Shown here piece after piece: positions 1 through 8,948 of a stretch of DNA of 64,000 nt. Within the stretch, counting starts at the first letter, position 1. Each line of letters starts with the position of its first letter. The notes beneath the pieces were generated by a model that worked only from the letters and a program-made list of their open reading frames with translations, ran no database searches and was not told the origin of the DNA. Position numbers and translations under genes: made by a program. Source of the stretch: Candidimonas sp. SYP-B2681 (GTDB lineage: Bacteria; Pseudomonadota; Gammaproteobacteria; Burkholderiales; Burkholderiaceae_B); NCBI RefSeq assembly GCF_003971065.1, contig NZ_RYDV01000005.1, positions 186,001 through 250,000 on the forward strand. Direction: 5' to 3'.

Positions 1-1644
1 TTCTTTTCCTATATCTCGCTGTTTACCTTCTCGATGCTGATGTTGGTCATGTCCAACAACATGGTTCAGCTGTTCTTCGGCTGGGAAGCAGTAGGCCTGG
101 TGTCGTACCTGTTGATCGGTTTTTGGTATACGCGTCCGACGGCGATTTTTGCCAATATGAAGGCTTTTCTGATCAACCGCGTGGGTGACTTCGGATTTCT
201 GCTTGGCATAGGTTTGCTGTTCGCCTACACCGGCAGCATGCATTACGGCGAAATATTCGCGCAGTCCGAGAAGCTATCAGGACTTGCCTTTCCAGGTACT
301 GACTGGCAACTGCTGACGGTGGCGTGTATTTCGTTGTTCGTAGGCGCGATGGGTAAATCGGCACAGGTGCCGTTGCATACCTGGCTGCCCGATTCTATGG
401 AAGGCCCAACACCAATTTCAGCTCTGATTCATGCGGCAACAATGGTCACTGCTGGCATCTTTATGGTGGCGCGCTTCTCGCCCGTGTTCGAACTTTCCTC
501 GACAGCGTTGTCGGTAATGATCGTCATTGGTGCAATCGGTGCGTTGTTCCTGGGTATTCTCGGTATCGTGCAAACTGACATCAAGCGGGTTATTGCTTAT
601 TCGACCTTGTCTCAGTTGGGCTACATGACGGTTGCGCTGGGCGCGTCGGCATACTCAGCTGCCATCTTTCACTTGATGACCCACGCTTTCTTCAAAGCCC
701 TGTTGTTCTTGGGCGCAGGCTCGGTCATCATTGGTATGCATCACGATCAAGATATCCGGAATATGGGCGGTTTGCGCAAGTACATGCCTCTTACCTGGAT
801 CACCTTCCTGATCGGCACGCTGGCATTGGTGGGTACTCCGTTCTTCTCCGGCTTTTATTCCAAGGAACACATTATTGAAGCGGCCGGTGCCGCGACGGTA
901 TGGGGCGCCAATTTCGCTTATTACGCAACCCTGACCGGTGTATTTGTCACCTCGCTGTACTCATTCCGCGTGTACTTCCTGGTATTTCACGGTAAAGAGC
1001 GATTCAATACATCCGCCAACGGTGTCCAGGCCCACGGCCATGATGACCACGGCCATCACGGCGGTACACCGCATGAGTCGCCTTGGGTCGTCACGCTGCC
1101 GCTGGTCCTTCTAGCCATTCCTTCGGTGATTGCCGGCGCCTGGGTTATTGATCCGATATTGTTCGGCAATTTCTTCGACGGCGTGATTGCCGTGCTGCCG
1201 GAGCATCCGGCAATGGCCGAACTTGCCAGTCATTGGCATGGCTGGGTCGCCTACGCCTTGCATGGTTTCGTTACCCTGCCGTTCTGGCTGATGATTGCTG
1301 GCCTGGTGGTCGCTTGGTATTGCTACGTGATCAATCCTAAAGTGCCTGCGGCAATCCACGCTCGTCTCAAGTTCGTGAACAACGTACTCGACAACAAGTA
1401 TTACGCAGACTGGTTCAACGAGCAGGTTATTGCCCGTTGCGTTCGGGGTCTTGGCCGTGGCTTGTGGCTGGGTGGTGATCGTGGACTGATCGATGGCTTC
1501 ATGATCCACGGTAGCGCCCGCGTCGTGGGTTGGCTGGCGGCGGTCAGTCGCCATCTGCAATCTGGCTATATCTATCACTACGCCTTTTCGATGATCATCG
1601 GGATCATGGCTTTATTAACCTTTTTTGTACTGACGGTTCACTGA
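1..1644 (+). CDS. nuoL: NADH-quinone oxidoreductase subunit L (5' truncated)
   Basis: Antiporter-like membrane subunit of respiratory complex I, part of the distal proton-pumping arm. The reading frame is open from base 1, so the gene begins upstream; by comparison with E. coli NuoL about 125 N-terminal residues are missing and 547 are visible. Recognisable family segments include GWEAVGLVSYLLIGFW near the left edge, PLHTWLPDSMEGPTPISALIHAATMVTAG (shown here only as the PLHTWLPDSMEGPTPISA part of that conserved helix) and a Lys/His-bearing helix around GYMTVALGASAYSAAIFHL. A His/Asp-rich loop is encoded at about 1030-1080. The stop TGA at 1642-1644 overlaps the nuoM start by one base (TGATG), which implies translational coupling. 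Identity is very secure. Confidence 0.97.
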   Translation, partial: FFSYISLFTFSMLMLVMSNNMVQLFFGWEAVGLVSYLLIGFWYTRPTAIFANMKAFLINRVGDFGFLLGIGLLFAYTGSMHYGEIFAQSEKLSGLAFPGTDWQLLTVACISLFVGAMGKSAQVPLHTWLPDSMEGPTPISALIHAATMVTAGIFMVARFSPVFELSSTALSVMIVIGAIGALFLGILGIVQTDIKRVIAYSTLSQLGYMTVALGASAYSAAIFHLMTHAFFKALLFLGAGSVIIGMHHDQDIRNMGGLRKYMPLTWITFLIGTLALVGTPFFSGFYSKEHIIEAAGAATVWGANFAYYATLTGVFVTSLYSFRVYFLVFHGKERFNTSANGVQAHGHDDHGHHGGTPHESPWVVTLPLVLLAIPSVIAGAWVIDPILFGNFFDGVIAVLPEHPAMAELASHWHGWVAYALHGFVTLPFWLMIAGLVVAWYCYVINPKVPAAIHARLKFVNNVLDNKYYADWFNEQVIARCVRGLGRGLWLGGDRGLIDGFMIHGSARVVGWLAAVSRHLQSGYIYHYAFSMIIGIMALLTFFVLTVH

Positions 1645-3143
1645 TGGCTAGCGATATGGCGTCTTCAACTCTTCCCTGGTTAACGCTTGCGATCTTCGTC
1701 CCGATCGTCGCCGGCTTGATCGTGCTGATATTGGGTCGTGATGACCGGCCCGGGTTCACCCGAGTGCTTGCCCTGATCGGTTCCATAGTGGGCTTCCTCG
1801 TCACATTGCCGCTTTACATTGGCTTCAATCCGAATACGGCAGACATGCAGTTTGTCGAGAAAAGATCGTGGATAGAAACCTTTGCGGTGAACTACCACGT
1901 AGGCATCGACGGCATCTCAATCTGGTTCGTGCTGTTGACCGCCTTCATTACGGTGATCGTGGTGCTTGCCGGCTGGCAGGTCATTACCAGTCGCGTTGCG
2001 CAGTACATGGCTTCATTCCTGATTCTGTCGGGTCTGATGGTTGGCGTATTCGTCGCTCTGGACGGCATGTTGTTCTATGTCTTCTTCGAAGCTACGTTAA
2101 TACCGATGTATTTGATCATCGGGGTATGGGGCGGACCTAACCGGGTCTACGCGGCATTCAAGTTTTTCCTGTATACATTGCTGGGATCCTTGTTGACCCT
2201 GGTTGCTTTTATCTATCTCTGGCATGCCTCAGGCGGGTCATTCGACATACTCACCTGGCATCAGTTAAAGCTGGGGTACACGCCGCAGATTCTGATTTTC
2301 CTTGCTTTACTTGCCGCCTTCGCTGTCAAGGTGCCAATGTGGCCAGTGCATACCTGGTTACCGGACGCACACGTAGAAGCGCCTACGGGCGGGTCAGTGG
2401 TGTTGGCCGCAATCATGCTGAAGCTAGGTGCTTACGGTTTCCTGCGTTTTTCGCTGCCTATCGCACCCGATGCGTCGCATAGCCTTTCCGGCATGATGAT
2501 TGCACTGTCGCTGATTGCTGTTATTTACATTGGCCTGGTGGCGATTGTCCAGGACGATATGAAGAAGCTCGTAGCGTATTCCTCCGTGGCGCATATGGGC
2601 TTCGTTACGCTTGGTTTTTTCATCTTCAATACCGCCGGCCTTGAAGGCGCAATCGTACAAATGATTTCGCATGGGTTTGTATCAGGCGCGATGTTCCTTT
2701 GTATTGGCGTGCTCTACGATCGCATGCACACCCGACGCATCGACGATTACGGTGGTGTTATCAATGTGATGCCCCGATTTGTGACCTTCTTTGTGCTGTT
2801 TTCCCTCGCGAACAGTGGCTTACCGGCGACCAGCGGGTTCGTCGGCGAATTCACGGTCATAATGGGTGCAGTGCAATATAACTTCTGGATCGGTCTCCTT
2901 ACCGCTTTGGCATTGATTCTCGGGGCTTCCTATTCCTTGTGGATGCTCAAACGCGTGGCATTTGGCGATATCGCCAACGATAACGTTCGTGCAATGACTG
3001 ACCTGAATTCACGTGAATTCTTCATCATGGGAATTATGGCCATTGCGGTGTTGTACATGGGCATTTATCCCAAACCGTTTACAGATGTCATGCACGTGTC
3101 GGTGGAAGCCTTGCTGCAGCACGTCTCTATCTCGAAACTGTAG
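1644..3143 (+). CDS. nuoM: NADH-quinone oxidoreductase subunit M
   Basis: Second of the three Mrp-antiporter-like proton-pumping subunits of complex I; inner membrane, 499 residues, the usual length. Start chosen at the ATG that overlaps the nuoL stop (protein begins MASDMASSTLPWLTLAIF), although the frame stays open further upstream inside nuoL. Family hallmarks seen are the FFEATLIPMYLIIGVWGG helix carrying the conserved Glu, FAVKVPMWPVHTWLPDAHVE with its conserved Lys, and KKLVAYSSVAHMGFV. It lies between nuoL and nuoN in the standard nuo order, 12 bases before nuoN. Nothing unusual. Confidence 0.97.
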   Translation: MASDMASSTLPWLTLAIFVPIVAGLIVLILGRDDRPGFTRVLALIGSIVGFLVTLPLYIGFNPNTADMQFVEKRSWIETFAVNYHVGIDGISIWFVLLTAFITVIVVLAGWQVITSRVAQYMASFLILSGLMVGVFVALDGMLFYVFFEATLIPMYLIIGVWGGPNRVYAAFKFFLYTLLGSLLTLVAFIYLWHASGGSFDILTWHQLKLGYTPQILIFLALLAAFAVKVPMWPVHTWLPDAHVEAPTGGSVVLAAIMLKLGAYGFLRFSLPIAPDASHSLSGMMIALSLIAVIYIGLVAIVQDDMKKLVAYSSVAHMGFVTLGFFIFNTAGLEGAIVQMISHGFVSGAMFLCIGVLYDRMHTRRIDDYGGVINVMPRFVTFFVLFSLANSGLPATSGFVGEFTVIMGAVQYNFWIGLLTALALILGASYSLWMLKRVAFGDIANDNVRAMTDLNSREFFIMGIMAIAVLYMGIYPKPFTDVMHVSVEALLQHVSISKL

Positions 3144-3155
3144 ACCCGAAATATT

Positions 3156-4640
3156 ATGCAAAATTCTTTTGACTTCGCCTTGGCTACGCCCGAGATTCTG
3201 CTTCTGATTTTGGCTGCGGTAACGCTACTGGCCGACGCCTTTAATAAATCGGAATCGCGCCACCTGACATTCACTGCCAGTATTGTCAGTATCTTGATTT
3301 TGACGGCCGTCTCGTTCTGGCAATGGAGCGAAGGCGTTCAGGGCAGCTCGTTTGGCGGCCTCTATGTCGTTGATTCCCTGTCTCACTTCCTGAAGATTGT
3401 TTCTTATCTGGCGGTGGGCGCAACGCTGATATACGGGCGCGAATATTCCGAGGCGCGCGATATGGTCAAGAATGGCGGCGAGCTCTATTCGCTGACCTTA
3501 TTCGCCTTGCTTGGCCAGATGGTAATGATCTCCGCGGGCAGTATGCTTACGGTGTACTTAGGCGTGGAGCTGATGTCATTTGCGCTCTACGCATTGGTTG
3601 CCCTGCGCCGCGACGACATCAAGGCTACTGAAGCAGCGATGAAGTATTTTGTTTTGGGAGCCTTGGCTTCAGGTGTGCTGCTGTACGGCATGTCGATGAT
3701 CTATGGCGCAACCGGGCAGCTCGATCTTACCCAGATTGCACAGGTAATCGGCAGTGGCAAGGCCGAACGGCTACCTCTGGTTTTTGGCGTGGTGTTTATC
3801 GTGGCTGGTCTCGCCTTCAAGTTGGCAGCCGCTCCGTTCCATATGTGGACTCCAGACGTTTATCAAGGCGCACCAACCTCGGTGACGCTTATTCTGGGTG
3901 CCGCCCCCAAGCTTGCCGCCTTCGCAATAACCTTGCGTTTGTTGATTGAAGGTTTGCACGGCATTGCTGTGGATTGGCAGCCCATGCTGCTTATCCTGGC
4001 TGTCCTTTCATTGGCTATTGGCAATATCGCCGCGATCGCCCAGTCGAATTTCAAGCGTATGCTTGCGTACTCGACGATCTCGCATATGGGATTTGTGTTC
4101 CTGGCTTTGTTGTCGGGCGTTATCGCGAATCAACCCGTTGCCGCAGGCGAAGCCTATGGCGCGTCGCTGTATTACATGGTGATCTACGTTCTTACGACAT
4201 TGGCGACCTTCGGACTGATACTTTTGCTTAGCCGCAAGGGCTTCGAATGCGAAGAGATCTCTGACCTTAAGGGGCTTAACCGGCGCAATCCAATTTTGGC
4301 TGGCATATTGCTGTTATCGATGTTCTCGCTTACCGGTATCCCTCCGATGGCGGGCTTTTACGCCAAGCTGGCGGTGCTTCAGGCCCTGGTCGGTTCAGGC
4401 CAGATTGCCATTGCCGTAGTCGCCGTGTTGTTTTCACTGATAGGTGCCTTCTATTATTTGCGCATCGTGAAAATGGCCTACTTTGACGAACCTGAAGGCG
4501 AAGTAGAGCCTATCAATAACGGCATCATTACTAATGGCCTGATGTCTGTGAACGGTCTGTTAATCATCGGTTTGGGTATCTTGCCGGGCGGTCTGATGGC
4601 TGTGTGCGTCAATGTCATTCGGGAATCCCTGAAGTTCTAG
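3156..4640 (+). CDS. nuoN: NADH-quinone oxidoreductase subunit N
   Basis: Third antiporter-like subunit of complex I, 494 residues, about 14 predicted membrane helices. Conserved segments are [19 protein letters not shown] (key Glu), [21 protein letters not shown] (key Lys) and [20 protein letters not shown]. Last canonical nuo gene; the stop codon is followed by a long stem-loop (4649-4684) and then the DUF2818 gene. Proton-pumping role is by family knowledge; the sequence directly shows the conserved charged helices. Confidence 0.97.
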   Translation: MQNSFDFALATPEILLLILAAVTLLADAFNKSESRHLTFTASIVSILILTAVSFWQWSEGVQGSSFGGLYVVDSLSHFLKIVSYLAVGATLIYGREYSEARDMVKNGGELYSLTLFALLGQMVMISAGSMLTVYLGVELMSFALYALVALRRDDIKATEAAMKYFVLGALASGVLLYGMSMIYGATGQLDLTQIAQVIGSGKAERLPLVFGVVFIVAGLAFKLAAAPFHMWTPDVYQGAPTSVTLILGAAPKLAAFAITLRLLIEGLHGIAVDWQPMLLILAVLSLAIGNIAAIAQSNFKRMLAYSTISHMGFVFLALLSGVIANQPVAAGEAYGASLYYMVIYVLTTLATFGLILLLSRKGFECEEISDLKGLNRRNPILAGILLLSMFSLTGIPPMAGFYAKLAVLQALVGSGQIAIAVVAVLFSLIGAFYYLRIVKMAYFDEPEGEVEPINNGIITNGLMSVNGLLIIGLGILPGGLMAVCVNVIRESLKF

Positions 4641-4648
4641 CAATACCA

Positions 4649-4684
4649 GGCAAGCCCTCCTGCACGACAGGAAAAGGGCTTGCC
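4649..4684 (+). terminator. Stem-loop after nuoN without a U tract
   Basis: A perfect 10-bp inverted repeat (GGCAAGCCCT at 4649-4658, AGGGCTTGCC at 4675-4684) with a further CCTG/CAGG pairing inside the loop. No run of T follows, so this is more likely an mRNA-stabilising or expression-tuning hairpin between nuoN and the DUF2818 gene than a full intrinsic terminator. Confidence 0.5.
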
Positions 4685-4802
4685 GTGCCGTGCTGGGGCG
4701 CATCAGGCCCTTGCTCGCGCGGGCATCATCGCTTGCCGGGATATCGTCACCGGCGCAGCGCCCGCAATTTTTTCTTGGCATTGCCAACGTCTTGGGAAGT
4801 AC

Positions 4803-5336
4803 ATGAACCAGTCATTTGCCGTTTGGATTCTTATCGGGCTATCTCTGGTAACGGCCAACCTTCCATTCATCATTGAACGTCCTTTTCTGGTATTGCCTTG
4901 GGCGCAAAAAGGCGAGCCCGTTGCTCCGGCATGGATGCAATGGATCTTTTCAATTGTGTTCTTGTGCTTGCTTGCTGGAATGGCCTATGTGGCGTGGCTG
5001 TTGATTGGTGGCGCATTTGTTGCGCTCTCGGATTTGGGCTCCGTAGCCTTATTCATTGCCAAGATTGTGGGCGTGTTTTTGATCCTGGCCCTGTTGCTGG
5101 CTTATCCCGGATGGCGTAACCGCGCACATATTATCGAAAAGTCATTCTTTGTGCGTTTGATTGAACTGCTCGTTTTCTATTGTCTGGTAGGCATACTTGG
5201 CTTCGCTTTCGAAGCCAATATGGGCAATCAGTTTCCCCAGACCTGGGAATTTTATGCAATAACGTTCAGCCTTTTTCTGGTGCTGGGATACCCCGGTTTT
5301 GTATACCGCTATCTGCTCCGCCACCGAAAGCGCTGA
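4803..5336 (+). CDS. DUF2818 family membrane protein downstream of nuoN
   Basis: Protein of unknown function, 177 residues. Start chosen at ATG 4803 (MNQSFAVWILIGLSL); the frame is open further upstream but that stretch contains the hairpin and does not look like protein. At least four hydrophobic segments are visible (about residues 5-22, 45-65, 70-95 and 115-160), and near the N-terminus it has the phrase ANLPFIIERPFLV. From family knowledge, DUF2818 genes commonly sit directly after nuoN in Burkholderiales, so an accessory or assembly role for complex I is a reasonable guess, not shown by sequence. The last 71 bases overlap the 3' end of the convergent channel gene. Family assignment is from recall of the context and N-terminal pattern. 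Confidence 0.8.
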   Translation: MNQSFAVWILIGLSLVTANLPFIIERPFLVLPWAQKGEPVAPAWMQWIFSIVFLCLLAGMAYVAWLLIGGAFVALSDLGSVALFIAKIVGVFLILALLLAYPGWRNRAHIIEKSFFVRLIELLVFYCLVGILGFAFEANMGNQFPQTWEFYAITFSLFLVLGYPGFVYRYLLRHRKR

Positions 5337-7773
5337 TTTCCGGGGCGGCAGGGCTGGCTTGACCCGCTTCCTTCAGTACCATGGTCGGGGGATTTACCAG
5401 CGGCAGTGCAGCTTCGCGCAGTTGTTTGAGTATCTCGAACAGCAGTGCGCTGCGAACCCCATAGGCGCTGCGGGGCGAGCCCACATAGCCTGTCGCATTG
5501 AACACCAGGCCCGTGGCATCGACGCCATCAAGCATTACGTCAGGGGCCGGCTCGTCGAGCACCGCGGTGTTCTCTTGGAAGGCGCCCAACATAATATCGT
5601 GCACTTGTTCCGCGTTGGTATCGACCGGCAAAGACAATTTGATTTGCACTCGGCCCAACGGATTGGCATGCGTCACATTGCGGACCACCTTGGTAATGAA
5701 TTCCGAGTTAGGGACAATCACCGTTGAACGGTCACCCATCTGTATTTCAGTCGCGCGTACGTTAATACGCCGGATATCCCCTTCGACGCCGCCCAGTGAT
5801 ACCCAGTCACCCACTTTGACGGGCCGCTCGGCCAGCAAAATAAGGCCTGAAACAAAATTCTGCACGACGGCCTGCAAGCCAAAGCCTATACCGACGGACA
5901 GCGCGCTGGCGATCCATGCAACGCGTTCCAGACCTATCCCAACGGCGGATAACGCCATTGCCACCGCAAGAACGTAGCCAGCGTAGCCAAATAGCGTGGA
6001 AGCGGACAACCGCATTCCGGGGTCAAGACTGGTAGTAGGAAGATATTGATTCGTCAGCCAGCGTTGCAGCAGTTTCACCGCAGCGAAACCAAGAACCAGC
6101 AGCGCTATGGCCAGCGCCACGGCAGTAGGACGAATTTGAATTTCGCCAACGGGGATGCCGGTATGCAGATTATCGAGGAGGCGCAGCCATTCTGTTGGAC
6201 CGCCTCCAAAAGGCGATAGTAGCAACATCAAGGCAAGCAATATGATCATCAAGCGAGCAATGGCCGATATCAATACGATCGCTTGGCTGGGGGCCCGCGA
6301 CATCGCCGGTGCCTGAACGTCGCCGGTGCTGCGCTTGACGGAAGCGAGCAGGCTGTTGCCGGTATCCTCGATCAGTCCGGTAATCAGATAGGTCGAACCT
6401 GCCAGCAGTCCCATCCAGATATACTGCTTGATGATGAAACCGCCCAGGGCTACGTAGCCGAGTAACAACGTGCTGACACTAACCGCCAGAACGATCCAGG
6501 TTGCGCTAAGCAGAATGGTCCACCAAGGCGACCTGGGTGATGCCGTCGCGACAGGAGTGCTCTCGGGTACTGGCCGCTTGGCATGGCGGATACGCCGCAA
6601 GGCCACGAATAGGGCCAGGCTCAGGACCAGCGCCACAATGCAGTCTTGCGCTACTGTGGCAACGAGACTGGCATTGACGATAGTTGCCAGCCGTTGGCTG
6701 GCCCAGCCTATGCTTGTCAGAATAGCAAGCGTTAAAGGGAACCACTGGAGTCTCAGTGCCAGTTCATCTCCGAGGTAGGACAGCCGCCAGGAAGGACGCT
6801 CGGCTGCCAGCAAGGCATTGCCCAGGCCGGCTACAAATCCCCCGAACCAAACCACACCCACCCATTGGTTGAGTAAATTTTCCAGCTCCACAGAAAGCGC
6901 GCTGTTCCAGCCGATCGCTATCCGTATTGCCAGGCCTATAAGACCCGCTGTGGTGGAAGCCATTAACACCCGAAGCACTGCATACAAGGAACGGCGCAAA
7001 CGTCCTGGCGCCACGCGTGTGGTACTAATTTGGTATAGATAACGCCCGGCCAGAACTCTTATTCCCAATACAACGGCAATGGCCAGTAGCGTTGTAGTCC
7101 ATACCCTTGCATTAGACGTCTCCAAGGATGTAGCAAGGTCATCTTGCAGCCGCTTGAAACGGCGCAGATCGCGCGGGTATTCCTCGCGCAGCTCTTTCCA
7201 GAACGAAGGAGCGAGGATTGACGAGGTGCGATGCCCAAGCTGGGCCTGAAATTGGGCGCGCCGTAGCTTCAGAATCTGTTCTGCAGTTTGCCCGGTTTCA
7301 ACACTGATCAGGCGGGCAAGTTTTATCTGGGCATCCAGCGTACTGCTGTTTTTGGTGAGCTGGTTTCGCTGCACGGCGATGTCAGGAGCTTCCGGCGTGC
7401 CCTCGGTGGGTACGCCGAGCTCAGCAAGGCGGGCCTGTACGCTTGTCAGTTCGGGCTGTATGGCAGCGGCAGCAGTTTCTGCCTGTGCCTGTGCGTCCAG
7501 TGCCTGCGCTCGCAATTCAACAAGCTGATTGTCGTCTAGCGGAGTCTTACCTTGCGTCGCAAGTTTTTTCTGGACAGTGTCGATTCGAGTACGTGCCGTG
7601 TCCAGCATCTTTTCCACATCGAACTTATCGTCTGAGCTTGCAGAAAAGGCCGGCAGCCCAATGCCCATCAACGCTGTAAACAGGCATAGCAAGAAGATGC
7701 TGCGTAGCGTCTTGAACCAGGATTTTTTCGTTGCGGAATTCGTCGGACGTTGAAGAGTAGGTTTTGAAAGCAT
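5266..7773 (-). CDS. DUF3772 / MscS-family mechanosensitive channel protein
   Basis: Large membrane protein, 835 residues, related to the MscK/YbdG/DUF3772 class of MscS-like channels that open on hypo-osmotic shock. Residues 1-45 look like a signal peptide (hydrophobic LRSIFLLCLFTALMGIGL, ending PAFSASS). Residues about 50-200 form an Ala/Gln-rich coiled-coil-like periplasmic region of the DUF3772 type. Some ten hydrophobic segments follow. The MscS pore and beta domain lie at about 620-790, with GIGFGLQAVVQNFVSGLILL and RPVKVGDWVSLGGVEGDIRR, the most conserved MscS signatures. The tail is Ala/Gly/Pro-rich and is encoded over the end of the DUF2818 gene. Channel family is secure; the physiological stimulus is inferred. 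Confidence 0.9.
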   Translation of the reverse strand: MLSKPTLQRPTNSATKKSWFKTLRSIFLLCLFTALMGIGLPAFSASSDDKFDVEKMLDTARTRIDTVQKKLATQGKTPLDDNQLVELRAQALDAQAQAETAAAAIQPELTSVQARLAELGVPTEGTPEAPDIAVQRNQLTKNSSTLDAQIKLARLISVETGQTAEQILKLRRAQFQAQLGHRTSSILAPSFWKELREEYPRDLRRFKRLQDDLATSLETSNARVWTTTLLAIAVVLGIRVLAGRYLYQISTTRVAPGRLRRSLYAVLRVLMASTTAGLIGLAIRIAIGWNSALSVELENLLNQWVGVVWFGGFVAGLGNALLAAERPSWRLSYLGDELALRLQWFPLTLAILTSIGWASQRLATIVNASLVATVAQDCIVALVLSLALFVALRRIRHAKRPVPESTPVATASPRSPWWTILLSATWIVLAVSVSTLLLGYVALGGFIIKQYIWMGLLAGSTYLITGLIEDTGNSLLASVKRSTGDVQAPAMSRAPSQAIVLISAIARLMIILLALMLLLSPFGGGPTEWLRLLDNLHTGIPVGEIQIRPTAVALAIALLVLGFAAVKLLQRWLTNQYLPTTSLDPGMRLSASTLFGYAGYVLAVAMALSAVGIGLERVAWIASALSVGIGFGLQAVVQNFVSGLILLAERPVKVGDWVSLGGVEGDIRRINVRATEIQMGDRSTVIVPNSEFITKVVRNVTHANPLGRVQIKLSLPVDTNAEQVHDIMLGAFQENTAVLDEPAPDVMLDGVDATGLVFNATGYVGSPRSAYGVRSALLFEILKQLREAALPLVNPPTMVLKEAGQASPAAPEISAFGGGADSGIQNRGIPAPEKG

Positions 7774-7979
7774 TCGAAAAGCAAGAAAAATGTGCAGCCC
7801 CCTCTAACGGACGTCCGGGACGACTAATTACACTGTCGCTCATCATAACGCTGAATTACACCGGGAATCCCGGCCCATTCGTAAGCAGTTAAAATGTGGC
7901 GATACATTAATTTCCTGATTCTGTGCAATGTGTTCCGCCAAGCGGTAGAAACGACGAATCACCTTTTATTGAACGGTTT

Positions 7980-8831
7980 ATGACGCATCTCATACTTCAA
8001 GCCCCGAATCTTAACGCCGCAAATATTGAAAAGATCGCGGCCATAGCAAACGCAGACGGGGTTCAGGAACTGGGCAGTACCGCCGTCCGCTTGTTGAATG
8101 TAGAAAGCGCCGAACGTCCCGCCGTCGAACAGTGTTGCAATGACTTCGGCATGGACTACGCATTTTTTGAACAGATCGCGCGTTTGCGTGATTGCAAGAT
8201 CCTTGCAATGGATATGGACTCCACGCTGGTCAATATTGAGTGCATAGACGAAATCGCCGACATGGTTGGCCGCAAAGCCGAGGTGGCCGCCATCACGGAA
8301 GCGGCTATGCGCGGCGAAATCACGGATTTTGCTCAAAGCCTGACACGCCGGGTGGCGTTGCTGGAAGGTGTGCCGGTCAGCGCATTGGAACAGGTGTATG
8401 ACGAACGCTTGCGCTTGAACCCTGGTGCAGAGAAATTGATTTCAATCGCCAAGAAGCACGGAATGCAGACCTTGCTGGTATCGGGCGGTTTCACCTTCTT
8501 TACCCAACGGCTACAGGAACGCCTCGGTCTCGATGACGCGCACGCCAACGTACTTGAGACAAGTAATGGCAAACTGACCGGCCATGTTTGCGGCCCTATT
8601 GTCGACGCACAAGGCAAGGCAGATCATTTGCGGGCATTGGCCGACCGGCTGGGCGCCACACCAGACCAGATCATTGCCGTGGGCGATGGCGCCAATGACT
8701 TGACGATGATGGCGCTGGCTCAGTATTCAGTCGCCTACCGTGCTAAGCCGGTCGTACGCGCGCAAGCGAATTACGCCCTTAACGTGAGTCCGCTTGATGC
8801 GATCTTGAATTGGTTTCGCCTAAGCCACTGA
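7980..8831 (+). CDS. serB: Phosphoserine phosphatase
   Basis: Last step of L-serine synthesis: O-phospho-L-serine to serine plus phosphate, cytoplasmic HAD-superfamily enzyme. 283 residues from ATG 7980 (MTHLILQAPNLNAANIEK); the frame is open 19 codons upstream but that extension lacks family character. HAD motif I is MDMDSTLVNIE with nucleophile Asp78 and acid/base Asp80; motif II is LLVSGGFTFF; motif IV is VGDGANDLTMM. The N-terminal 70 residues form the small ACT-like region typical of proteobacterial SerB. Divergent from the MscS-type gene with about 200 bases between starts; convergent with mfd. Confidence 0.96.
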   Translation: MTHLILQAPNLNAANIEKIAAIANADGVQELGSTAVRLLNVESAERPAVEQCCNDFGMDYAFFEQIARLRDCKILAMDMDSTLVNIECIDEIADMVGRKAEVAAITEAAMRGEITDFAQSLTRRVALLEGVPVSALEQVYDERLRLNPGAEKLISIAKKHGMQTLLVSGGFTFFTQRLQERLGLDDAHANVLETSNGKLTGHVCGPIVDAQGKADHLRALADRLGATPDQIIAVGDGANDLTMMALAQYSVAYRAKPVVRAQANYALNVSPLDAILNWFRLSH

Positions 8832-8948
8832 TACCTGAACTTATATCTAGGGTTTGCAGTGCAGCTCGGTCAGCGGCGGAAAGAGCCTCGTGATCTATTG
8901 CTGCAGCCCTGGCTTTGGGACGTTGATCCGGACCGCATGCGAATAATC

